From contig JADLFQ010000042.1 of the NCBI GenBank assembly GCA_020845515.1, positions 1 to 64,000 on the forward strand: a stretch of DNA of 64,000 nucleotides, written 5' to 3'. Under the pieces are notes generated by a model, which saw only the letters and a program-made list of their open reading frames with translations, searched no databases and was not told where the DNA came from. The stretch is from Anaerolineaceae bacterium. Lineage in GTDB: Bacteria; Chloroflexota; Anaerolineae; Anaerolineales; Anaerolineaceae. The position numbers were made by a program, and so were the translations under genes. Of this stretch, positions 1 to 8,926 are shown piece after piece (position 1 is the stretch's first letter; each line of letters starts with the position of its first letter).

Positions 1-74
1 AAGCAAGTAAGATGTAATTTCGTACGGTGCGCTCTTAACCACCGCTTCACCTATCCCGCGCCATACCCCTCGCC

Positions 75-1145
75 GTGCGAACGGTGATCGGTGAGCAGGA
101 CACGCTCCACTGGATCCTCTCCGACCACCTGGGCAGCGCCAATGTCACCGCAAACGCGGACGGCGCCTGGAAAAGCGAGATCCGCTATAGTGCCTTTGGA
201 GAAGTACGCTGGAAGGACGGGATCACGCCGACGAAGTACCGTTTTACAGGCCAACTCGAGCAGACCGAGGTGGGGTTATATTACTATGTGGCGAGGTTCT
301 ATGACCCTTATCTTAACCATTTTATCCAGGCCGATACGATCGTGCCGCAGCCGGGAAATCCTGTCACGTATGACCGATATGCCTACACTCGAAACAACCC
401 CATCCGATTTAATGATCCCTCCGGCCATGACGTTGGTTGCGCGGGAATGGATGCTTCGAAATGTCGGCAGGGTTATGGGGTTACCAAAGCGGTGCTCACG
501 CAAGTATGGAAGGAAGAAGCGGTTGAAACTGCCAACAAATACCTTGAAAAAAGAAAAGAAGGGACAACTGTCAATTGGAATGGATTACCTTCGCAGGAGA
601 AATCCATCCTTGAAAGAGGCGGTTATAACGAGGAGATTTATAATGATCATGTTCAGACCGCACTTTCAAAGGCAGATCCTTGGCATGATCCACTTACATA
701 CATCACATTATTAGCCGGTGGAGCTTCATTAGGCAAATCAGCCATTAAAACGATAATAGGTTACGAAGTTACTGATTGTAGTATTGATGGTCAATGTCTT
801 GCTACTCATTGGGGAAATAATAGGGGGGCAACCGGAAATCTCGGTGAACAGATCCTTCATCTGGCGGGGGGAGATTCTCAAGTCTACTTTAAAACTACCC
901 AAGGTGGAAGGTACATTGATCAATTAATTAACAGGATGGCCTATGAATCAAAAGTGGGTTATGTACCATTAACTCAAAACATCTCTTTGCAGGTTTCGAA
1001 AGATGTAGAACTATTGAATATAGGTCTAGTGGATCAGGTCACTTGGGTTTTCTTTAAAAGTCCCATCACAGGTTTAAGTGGTCCAAGTGAACCTTTGTAC
1101 CAACTACTAACGCAAAATGGTATCTCAGTTATGTTTGGACAATAA
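75..1145 (+). CDS. Orphan RHS-repeat core tip with C-terminal putative PD-(D/E)XK-type nuclease toxin domain
   Basis: RHS core motifs (LSDHLGSANVTANADG, YTAFGE-like, GLYYYVARFYDPYLNHFIQADTIVPQPGNP, YDRYAYTRNNPIRFNDPSGH), then a variable C-terminus with GGRYIDQLINRMAYESKVG (D...ExK). In-frame TAA at 36-38 shows there is no full N-terminal RHS body. Confidence 0.85.
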   Translation: MRTVIGEQDTLHWILSDHLGSANVTANADGAWKSEIRYSAFGEVRWKDGITPTKYRFTGQLEQTEVGLYYYVARFYDPYLNHFIQADTIVPQPGNPVTYDRYAYTRNNPIRFNDPSGHDVGCAGMDASKCRQGYGVTKAVLTQVWKEEAVETANKYLEKRKEGTTVNWNGLPSQEKSILERGGYNEEIYNDHVQTALSKADPWHDPLTYITLLAGGASLGKSAIKTIIGYEVTDCSIDGQCLATHWGNNRGATGNLGEQILHLAGGDSQVYFKTTQGGRYIDQLINRMAYESKVGYVPLTQNISLQVSKDVELLNIGLVDQVTWVFFKSPITGLSGPSEPLYQLLTQNGISVMFGQ

Positions 1146-1155
1146 AAGGATTCCC

Positions 1156-1743
1156 ATGAAGAAAGAATATAAAATTATTCAGCTACCCTTTCCACTAAGA
1201 TTTAAGGAGATGGATCGATCTGAGGCTGAGTATTACTATAAATGGTTTCAAAATCAAATCCAAAACAGAATATGTGAACTTACTCACTACATTCAATCGA
1301 CTTCTGGCTTTGAAAGCTGGGACAGTGATTATACACCTACATCTTTAGATAAACTTGGTGTCTGGCTCTATGAGCACGTAACGACTAGGGAAAGGAGTAA
1401 GATAGAAATAGAAAATATTTATTCAAAATCACCTGATTGGTTTAGAGCCATTCAAATACCAGATTATGACATTAGTTTCTTAACGGTTTCTTTATCGATA
1501 GATATTGCTATGTATTTGAGTCAAGTTATGCAAAAAAATATTGCCGGATTGCGTTGGAAAATGGTAACAAAGCCAAGAAGTAGCGATAACTATCAACAAC
1601 CAGTTTTATATGGAAAAGGGAAAATGGTTTTTAATCCTGTTAATATAATTATAACCTATGCTTATGGTATAGCCCGGGGATCAAAAGGTCCAGAAAGGTT
1701 AAGAGAATTATACGATATATGGGCAAATATTCTTGTTGAATGA
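1156..1743 (+). CDS. Hypothetical protein, candidate immunity protein for upstream RHS toxin
   Basis: AT-rich ORF starting 11 nt after the RHS toxin stop; ATG at 1156 (in frame with the longer track ORF 1117..1743). Confidence 0.6.
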   Translation: MKKEYKIIQLPFPLRFKEMDRSEAEYYYKWFQNQIQNRICELTHYIQSTSGFESWDSDYTPTSLDKLGVWLYEHVTTRERSKIEIENIYSKSPDWFRAIQIPDYDISFLTVSLSIDIAMYLSQVMQKNIAGLRWKMVTKPRSSDNYQQPVLYGKGKMVFNPVNIIITYAYGIARGSKGPERLRELYDIWANILVE

Positions 1744-1865
1744 CATAGAAGGGTATGTAATAAATTTTCGGGGAAGCGGACAACACTACCTAGACGGTGT
1801 GCGGCTAGACTTAAATTTTGTTCTTTGAGGTTGCAATCGTTATACAAGCATTTTGTACAACTGAT

Positions 1866-2282
1866 ATGGAATCTTCTACCCCCATTTTCAGATATATAGC
1901 AATTGGTATTGCGATGGTTATCATCATCTGTTGTCTTGCCGTCGGCATTTACAAGAATGCTGAATGGAATGAAGCTAAAAAATGTTATGCGGCTCTAGCA
2001 GAGGAATACCATGCTGAACCCGACTATGTTTCCATTGGAAATGCCATATTGGTTCATCTACAACCTGAATTGTCCCTGGGCATCAGCCAGAGCGAAACCC
2101 ATTCCTTACTTTCAAAAATAGCGCCGATTTCGATCGAATCTTGGGGATATGTAGATGATAATGCATTAAAAGAATTTATATATCTAAAAACATGTAAATT
2201 TTCAGAAAATAGCCTGGTTTATCTGACCAAATATTCAAATGATGGTCGACTAATAACTATCAGGATTTATGTAAATGATTAA
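1866..2282 (+). CDS. Hypothetical membrane-anchored protein
   Basis: ORF with N-terminal hydrophobic segment IAIGIAMVIIICCLAVGIY; internal ATG at 1866 precedes it (track ORF 1818..2282). Confidence 0.5.
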   Translation: MESSTPIFRYIAIGIAMVIIICCLAVGIYKNAEWNEAKKCYAALAEEYHAEPDYVSIGNAILVHLQPELSLGISQSETHSLLSKIAPISIESWGYVDDNALKEFIYLKTCKFSENSLVYLTKYSNDGRLITIRIYVND

Positions 2283-2503
2283 TGATGTTAATTGGAATTT
2301 AGAAACAAACCGGTTTACGTTTAGTTTACTTTTCAATAAATGGAGTTTCCTATATACAGGCAATCCGTTCAACCTTGCTGGCGGTTATTGATGCATAGGA
2401 GAAGCGGTTTGCATTTGGACTGGATTCGATGATCACCGTCCCGGATCCACGGATGAAAAACCTTGCTAAGGAAAAATATAAATAAAGAAAGGCCATAGAA
2501 GCT

Positions 2504-3043
2504 ATGCACGCTCGTTTGGATATCGTACTCCTGATTGTTTTGATTCTTTCCGGATGTTCGCTGGCATCCCCTCCTCAATCTTCTACGAAAACCCCACAAC
2601 CTTCGATCACTCCTACCTTGACAGATTTACCTGCAACATCGACAGCTATGCCCACGCGCACAGAACTGCCGCAGACGCCAACACCTGACCGGCAAGATCT
2701 ATCCACACATGCACCCACAGGCGAGACAAGTTCTGGTATGGGAACGCCCATTCCCGAATGGGAAGGCGTCCCTGTGATACCCGGAGCAAATGAAGGCACA
2801 CCGAGCGGACCTGGATATTTGTATTCGGTTGACATACCCATTGAGGAGGCGGAGCAGTTTTATCTGGAAAAAATGGGGAATGGAGGCTGGTCATTCACAA
2901 ATAGCCAACGAAGTGAAACAGGGCTTTTTGGGGGGCCAACCATAGTTATGAATTTTCAGCGGGGTAGTGAAGCCTACAATATTATGCTGGTTTTTAGCGC
3001 CAATGACAATTACACAATGGTTCTGTTAACCAAAGTTGAGTAG
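2504..3043 (+). CDS. Putative lipoprotein with Pro/Thr-rich linker
   Basis: Signal peptide with lipobox LILSGC followed by a low-complexity TPTLTDLPATSTAMPTRTE linker. Confidence 0.7.
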   Translation: MHARLDIVLLIVLILSGCSLASPPQSSTKTPQPSITPTLTDLPATSTAMPTRTELPQTPTPDRQDLSTHAPTGETSSGMGTPIPEWEGVPVIPGANEGTPSGPGYLYSVDIPIEEAEQFYLEKMGNGGWSFTNSQRSETGLFGGPTIVMNFQRGSEAYNIMLVFSANDNYTMVLLTKVE

Positions 3044-3097
3044 TGGATATTATAGAATATAACGAAGTGAGTTCCCAAACTAAATTCACTTGTATAT

Positions 3098-4063
3098 ATG
3101 GTTGGGTTGAAGGAGGCCGCCCCCGCCGGGCGCCGGGCTGCCCAGGAAGAACCCACCTCGGCGCCGACGGAAACCCCCACCCCCACTTCCACCGGAACGG
3201 AGACGCCCACCGCGACGCCCACTTCGACTCCAACCCCGACCGTCAGCCCGGCCTCGCCCCTGATATTGATGGGTATAGATACCCCGACCCTGGAAAAGAG
3301 CATTCCAGGGCGCTTCGCGGCCGAGCCGCCCCCGGCTGCCCTGGTCAGCGCTCAGTATATCTACGATGGGGATGGAAATCTGGTGAAGGCCATCGTCAAC
3401 GGCGTGGTCACCTACTACCCGCCCTTACAGGATGCTGCGCTTCGCTCCGCGAGACGGCATTATAATTTAGAAATAGACGGCGAAATCGCGAAGCACTCCC
3501 GTAGGGGAGCCGAGACGGTCAAGAAGTTCTACGCGCTGGGCAGCCTGACCATCGCCGTGCGCACCATTTCGGGTGAGAACGATACCCTGACGTGGGTGCT
3601 GAGCGATCACCTTGGCAGCCTGAACGTCGCCGCCAACGCGGATGGGAGCTGGAACAGCGAGATCCGCTATACGGCATTTGGAGAAGTGCGCTGGAAGGAC
3701 GGGGTCACGCCGACCGAGTACGGGTACACGGGGCAGCTCGAACAGGCCGAACTGGGGTTGTACTATTACGTGGCGAGGTTCTATCGCGCAGCGCAGCGGA
3801 GCATCCAGAGCGAAGCGTAGGACGACCATGAGCTGGTGTATTTCGTGCAGGCGGATACGATCATGCCGCAGCCGGGAAACCCCGTCACATATGACCGCTT
3901 CGCGTACGTGCGGAACAACCCCATCCGATTTAATGACCCGTCCGAGCATTATGTCTTTCAAGACTCCCCGGTGGATTCTTACTTTCTCCCTGCTACATCT
4001 GGCATCATATCAGCGTATAGAGGTACCTCTGAAAATTGCTATACAAGTGATGAAAGGAGATAA
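3098..4063 (+). pseudogene. Degenerate RHS-repeat tip interrupted by in-frame TAG at 3818-3820
   Basis: ORF 3098..3820 and ORF 3836..4063 are in the same frame. Together they reconstruct RHS core homologous to 75..1145 (LSDHLGSLNVAANADG...GLYYYVARFY | DHELVYFVQADTIMPQPGNPVTYDRFAYVRNNPIRFNDPS) once a short insert is removed. Confidence 0.75.
3785..3823. repeat. 39-nt GC-rich insert within RHS core (carries the TAG stop)
   Basis: Alignment with RHS copy 1: ARFYD-PYLN-HFIQADT versus ARFY-[insert]-DHELVYFVQADT. Removing 39 nt restores equal length and frame. Confidence 0.6.
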
Positions 4064-4133
4064 TTGATTAATCGTGAGCTAATACTTTTAATAAAGAGAA
4101 AGGGAACCTTCTAAAATTAACACCGCCTATATT

Positions 4134-4589
4134 TTGAAAATTATCGCGGGTACCAAAATAGATCCTGAAGATGTACGTACCTACACAGACCCCCAAATTG
4201 TCTCTTCTCAAAATTTGGACTTGACTTTGAGTTCATCCATGCAAACGGTGTTTTGGAAAATATCCCAAAGGGCGCATAACACCCTCGCTTTCCAAAAATT
4301 TCCAGAGTCGATGGATGTTTGCGGCGAGATCGTCCGCTTGGGCGTTGGCGCAAAATATATCCTCGGCGTCTATGAAGGAAAATATCAGCCGGGGGTCAAT
4401 ACCCACCCATTTTCAGGGTCAGGTTGGAACATTGACGATCAAAGAGTCAAGGAAATTGCCGGCGCAGTCGAAAGACAACTAAAAATTGCAAGAGCGTTAT
4501 TAAATAAAGAAAAAGTGAAATTTCCAAAGGATGAAATCGAGGCAATCCCCTTAATTATTGCGCTGTGCCGCTTGAAAATAGGGCATTAG
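4134..4589 (+). CDS. Hypothetical protein, possibly relic toxin/immunity gene of second RHS tip
   Basis: 151-aa ORF directly downstream of the RHS relic; no recognised family; start codon uncertain (TTG 4134 or ATG 4239). Confidence 0.4.
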   Translation: MKIIAGTKIDPEDVRTYTDPQIVSSQNLDLTLSSSMQTVFWKISQRAHNTLAFQKFPESMDVCGEIVRLGVGAKYILGVYEGKYQPGVNTHPFSGSGWNIDDQRVKEIAGAVERQLKIARALLNKEKVKFPKDEIEAIPLIIALCRLKIGH

Positions 4590-4598
4590 ACATTTTCC

Positions 4599-6209
4599 TT
4601 ACGGTCTCAGCCGGAAGATCGAAAAGATGCTGGCATTGCCGACCCGGATGGCATAAATCTCGTCGCTGTAGTCATAGGGCTGCGGATGCCAGCGGTAATT
4701 GGTGAGGAAATAGGTCGCCTCTTCGGGCTTGTCCATATAGGCCAGCCGCTTGCGCTGCTCCTCCGGTAAAATCTGGGCGTTGATCCGCCCCGGGCGGTTG
4801 AAAACATAGATCGGGATCGTCTCAGAATCGTCGTACGCCAACAGGTACTCCAGGCCCTGCTTGTAGGATAGCCCCCAGTAGTCTAACTCGTAATGGCGTT
4901 TGACGCGCGCCATGTCCTCCCCGCCCAGGCGGTTGAAGTACACATTTTCATGCGGGTGATTTTGCGCCATAAAGAGCAGCGGCTTGAACAAAGCCGCCGC
5001 CAGCAGCACGCCTGCCGCGCCGCGCGCCCACACCGGCCGGATTTGGGGGATGCGGATGGAAAAGAGCGCCTTCACCCCCAGAGCGGCAAAGATCACCACC
5101 GGCGGATAGACAAAAAACATCTGCCGCCAGCCATCGTACAGCACCGAGCGCAGCACGATTACGGTCAGGATAGGGATGACCAGCCAGGCGGTCAGGATCA
5201 GAAAGTTGCGCTTGTCCGGCGCGAGGATGCTGCCGGGACGGAAGAGGAAACTGAAGCCCGCCTTGATCCCCCCAATGGCAGCCAGCGCCAGGTACGGCAG
5301 GGGGATGGTGATCAGCATCCAGACCGGGATGTAGTGCCAGGGCAAGGCGGCCGCTTCCACGAACTGTCCCCGGTAAAGGACCGTCCCGCCCTCCCACGGG
5401 AACTTGCCCATCTGCCGCATGGCCTGAATAAACCCGCCCACCGGGTCATGCCACAAGACCGGCCAGAACAGCAGCGCCAGCCCGGCGGTGAGCAGCGCAT
5501 AGAAGACCCCCTGTACCAGCCAGCCGCGCCGGCCCTCGGTACCAGGTTGAAGGAGAAAGTGCAGCCCGAACAGCCCAAGCGTCAGGCCAAAGATCAGGAT
5601 GCCCGGCGCGCGCAGCGCGATCACCGCCGCTGATGCCAGCGCGTGCAAAACAGTATTACGGCAGGCAGGAACGTCCAGGCTTCGCATCAACGTCCAGGCA
5701 GCCACGATAAAAGCAGTCAGAAATGGAATATCCTTGGAGTTGTAAAAGGCGTGCGCAAAAATGAACGGAGTGGTCACCAGCAAAACACTCGCCAGCAATC
5801 CTGCCAGCCAACTGCCGGTGATCTTCTTCGCCAGAAAGTACAGGGCAGCCACGCCGGCATAGACAGAAGCAAAGGTGAGCAGGTGGCGCGGTAAGAAGAG
5901 CTGGCGGTCAGGCAGCCCCCGCGTAACGGCATACAGGAACATCTCGAAGAGCGGGCCGTAGTAACGGTTCTTCAGCGCGAACAGGGTGGGGTCGCCCTGA
6001 AAGGCATACTTGAAATTCAGCTCGCCGATCTCGATCTGCGCCAGGTCGTCCCAAGTCAGGCCGTAATCCTTATAGACCGCCAGCCCAACCGCCAGCAGCG
6101 TGAGGAAGAAGGCCAACACCGGCAGGTTCCCGGCGCTGAACAGCGCGGCGCAGCGCGGCGGCGAGGCCTTGCGTTTGGAACTGGTGTTCAGGGTTTCCGG
6201 TTTCATCAT
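4599..6209 (-). CDS. Glycosyltransferase family 39-like (dolichyl-phosphate-mannose mannosyltransferase/ArnT-like) membrane protein
   Basis: Multi-TM protein with N-terminal YKDYGLTWDD loop and typical PMT_2-like architecture. Confidence 0.65.
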   Translation of the reverse strand: MMKPETLNTSSKRKASPPRCAALFSAGNLPVLAFFLTLLAVGLAVYKDYGLTWDDLAQIEIGELNFKYAFQGDPTLFALKNRYYGPLFEMFLYAVTRGLPDRQLFLPRHLLTFASVYAGVAALYFLAKKITGSWLAGLLASVLLVTTPFIFAHAFYNSKDIPFLTAFIVAAWTLMRSLDVPACRNTVLHALASAAVIALRAPGILIFGLTLGLFGLHFLLQPGTEGRRGWLVQGVFYALLTAGLALLFWPVLWHDPVGGFIQAMRQMGKFPWEGGTVLYRGQFVEAAALPWHYIPVWMLITIPLPYLALAAIGGIKAGFSFLFRPGSILAPDKRNFLILTAWLVIPILTVIVLRSVLYDGWRQMFFVYPPVVIFAALGVKALFSIRIPQIRPVWARGAAGVLLAAALFKPLLFMAQNHPHENVYFNRLGGEDMARVKRHYELDYWGLSYKQGLEYLLAYDDSETIPIYVFNRPGRINAQILPEEQRKRLAYMDKPEEATYFLTNYRWHPQPYDYSDEIYAIRVGNASIFSIFRLRP

Positions 6210-6255
6210 GCGAAAGTCTTTAGGTTGCGGGGGCGGCGGTCCGGTGCGGCCGGCG

Positions 6256-8295
6256 CTAGGGTTGGCATCCCAGTTCTAATCCGGTTGCAGCCGCCCGGCT
6301 TTTTAACTCCTCCGCTGCGCCGTCCTGCCCGGCGGCGCGCGCCCACAGGCTGCACAGCGCGGGGTCGAGGTCTTTGTTGGTTTCGTGGACTTTTTGGGTC
6401 AGCTCGGCGGCGGGCGCGAGATTGCCGGTGCGGGCGTAGGCTTCGATGAAAGGCAGCCATTCCACCGGCGCGAGCGCACTCAAGCCGTTGGCGGCGGCTT
6501 CGTCGCCCAACACAGCGGCGGTTTGCCAGTCGCCCCTTTGGCGCGCCAGTTCGGCTTTCTCAAAATAATAACACCAGCCGTGCGCCGGTTCCTCGCCAAA
6601 CAAGTTTGCCGGGGGCACGGCCGGGGCGGCGTCTGCCCGGATTCGCGTGAGATTCGAGAGCGGAATGGCATCTGTCAGCATGTAAGTCAGGCCAGGCGTC
6701 GTTTCCTTTCCGGCATACACATCGTCCAGCACGCGTACACACCCCGGCACAGGGTGGTAGAACACAACCATATCCGAAGTGGAACCCTGGAAGGTCATCG
6801 TACGGTATTGCGCCTTGACCGGCAGTCCGGCTTGCACCTTGGGCAGCAGGTCGCTTCCCAGCCGGGCGCGGGTGTAGATCATCATGTATGACAGATCTTT
6901 GGACTCGATAACTGGCGAGTAGATCCAGTTGAGCGGAGCGGTCAGGTTGAAGTCACTCTCATAGACCAGCGGGAGTTCATGTGTCGCCAGTACTGTCCCG
7001 GGTTTAAGGCTTGGAATACGCCAGGCAAGCTGCCAGAAGAACTGGCGCTGGTTCTCCCAATCCCGCCGGAAGGTATTGGCTGTAGCGAACTGCCGCCCCA
7101 CCGCCAGCGCGATCAGCAGGCTGAACAGCATGGTCTTGCGCAAATCACTTTTGATAAAGAACTCGATCAAGCCCGCCAGCAGCAAACTGCCGCCTAACAT
7201 CGTCGAAAGCATGAAGCGATCCCAGCTAAATTCAATTGCCAGTGGCAGTCCGGCAAGCCACGAAGGGATGCGTCCGACCAGAATGCCCAGAACCCCCAAC
7301 AAGACCGCCTGCGCCGCCCAGGGCGTCTTTTGCTTGTCCGCCACCAGTTCTGGAAAATTCATCCTTCCTAGATACAAGAATAGCCCCATAAAACAGGCGC
7401 CAGCCAAAGCCAGCGGGAGCAGGTTGGAAAGCACTCCCAAAGGCTGCACCAGCAACTGGAAAGGCCGCGTCCATGCGGCAAAACCGGCAGTAGCCAGGGC
7501 TTGTATGCCTTCTTCAAGGATATTTAGGACAAGCTTGAGGGGTGGAAGTTGCAGCACATCAAAAGCCTGGATATCATAGGACTCATAAGCGCCGGAGCGC
7601 TGGTAGCTGTACAGCCATACAGCGTTTGCCAGCCACAGCGTCAGATACGGCGCCCAGTACCGGGTTGTTTGAACAAACCGCTTGCCCGCTCTTGGAACCA
7701 GCGGCTCCAGCATAAACCACAAGATAATCGGCCTGAGCAGTTCCAATCCAAAGAAATATTCGGTCGGGAAGAGCCCGATGAACATCAACGCCAGCGCGCC
7801 CAGCGTCAGCGGCCAGCAGCGGGAAACCGGCTGCAACGCCAGCGCCATGACACCAAACGAGAGCAGGTATGCCAGCAGCGAGATTAATTCCTGGTTGGAA
7901 TGTGTGAACGCCACCCACTGTGAGAGATAGCCGGGAAAAACCACAAAAGCAAGCGATAACAGCGCGACCTCGCGTTTACGTTGCGGCCAAATCTTGCCAA
8001 ACGACCACCAAACCGCAATCCCCGTCAGCGCCCGCAGGATGACCGCAAAGACCTGCCAGGCAAGCGGATTCTCCCCGAAGAGGCTGGTCGTTACCGTAAA
8101 AATTGGCCCGAGGAACGGTCGAAAAGGTTTAAAAGCCTCGATAAACTCACCCGGCCCGAGAAAGTGGGAGATCCAGGCAAAAGTCCAATCATCCCAATAG
8201 AAACCCATCCACGGGATCAGCAGCCCATACGCTGCTACGACGAGCAAACTGATGGCAATCGGAATGCTGGCGGTTTGGAATCGTCTTTTGATCAT
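6256..8295 (-). CDS. Large multi-TM membrane protein, glycosyltransferase-like, unknown specificity
   Basis: 679 aa with many hydrophobic segments and early WMGFYWDDWTF motif resembling GT-C first-loop acidic motif. Confidence 0.6.
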   Translation of the reverse strand: MIKRRFQTASIPIAISLLVVAAYGLLIPWMGFYWDDWTFAWISHFLGPGEFIEAFKPFRPFLGPIFTVTTSLFGENPLAWQVFAVILRALTGIAVWWSFGKIWPQRKREVALLSLAFVVFPGYLSQWVAFTHSNQELISLLAYLLSFGVMALALQPVSRCWPLTLGALALMFIGLFPTEYFFGLELLRPIILWFMLEPLVPRAGKRFVQTTRYWAPYLTLWLANAVWLYSYQRSGAYESYDIQAFDVLQLPPLKLVLNILEEGIQALATAGFAAWTRPFQLLVQPLGVLSNLLPLALAGACFMGLFLYLGRMNFPELVADKQKTPWAAQAVLLGVLGILVGRIPSWLAGLPLAIEFSWDRFMLSTMLGGSLLLAGLIEFFIKSDLRKTMLFSLLIALAVGRQFATANTFRRDWENQRQFFWQLAWRIPSLKPGTVLATHELPLVYESDFNLTAPLNWIYSPVIESKDLSYMMIYTRARLGSDLLPKVQAGLPVKAQYRTMTFQGSTSDMVVFYHPVPGCVRVLDDVYAGKETTPGLTYMLTDAIPLSNLTRIRADAAPAVPPANLFGEEPAHGWCYYFEKAELARQRGDWQTAAVLGDEAAANGLSALAPVEWLPFIEAYARTGNLAPAAELTQKVHETNKDLDPALCSLWARAAGQDGAAEELKSRAAATGLELGCQP

Positions 8296-8425
8296 AGTTC
8301 TCCCTCATCCTCGCGATTGAGCATTGCTATAGGAAGATTATACCCGCGCCCTGTATGCCCTCCAAGCTCCGCCGCGTGCAAACCGATTCATGACAATCTC
8401 CCCCTTGACAGGATAATCCTTCCAT

Positions 8426-8926
8426 GTGAGAATTCAAAAAATGAATTCTAAAAACTCCTCCGACGTCAAAAGTCAAGAATATGAGCTTCTCAATGCCATC
8501 TCTGAGGATTCGATGGTTACGCAGGCCGGCCTCTCGGCGCGGCTGGGCATAGCGGTGGGCAGCGTCAATTGGTACATCAAACGCCTTGTCAACCGCGGCT
8601 ACGTCAAAGTATCCCACCTCGACCGCACCCGCTTGCAGTACGACCTGACACCCGAAGGTATGTCTGTCCTCACCCAGCGTGCTTTGCAATACATGAAAAG
8701 CTCGCTCCAGGTTTATAATGACCTGCGCGCCAAAGCCAAAGCGCTGGCGGCTGAACTGCTTGCTCAGGGTATCCCAGCCGTCTACCTGGAAGGCGACGAT
8801 GAAGCCATGGATATCCTGCGGCTGACGTTGATCGAGGCAGGTATCGCGCTGCATGACAAACCGCGCCGTTGGATGCTGTGCACGCACGGTCAAAATTACC
8901 AGTTGTTGGAAGTAGAAAACTCATGA
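8426..8926 (+). CDS. EPS-associated MarR-type winged-helix transcriptional regulator
   Basis: wHTH sequence QAGLSARLGIAVGSVNWYIKRLVNRGYVKV...YDLTPEGMSVLTQRALQYMK resembling the marR_EPS family; stop overlaps the next start (ATGA). GTG 8426 or ATG 8441 start. Confidence 0.7.
   Translation: MRIQKMNSKNSSDVKSQEYELLNAISEDSMVTQAGLSARLGIAVGSVNWYIKRLVNRGYVKVSHLDRTRLQYDLTPEGMSVLTQRALQYMKSSLQVYNDLRAKAKALAAELLAQGIPAVYLEGDDEAMDILRLTLIEAGIALHDKPRRWMLCTHGQNYQLLEVENS

Noticed and set aside
3785-3823. Stop codon in RHS copy 2 as simple sequencing error
   Set aside because: The TAG sits in a discrete 39-nt segment absent from the paralogue, so an insertion explains it better than a single-base error; still worth read-level checking.
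4893-5633. 246-aa plus-strand ORF
   Set aside because: Lies antisense to the glycosyltransferase 4599..6209; composition (Gln/Arg/His/Pro-rich) is typical of a shadow ORF in GC-rich coding DNA.
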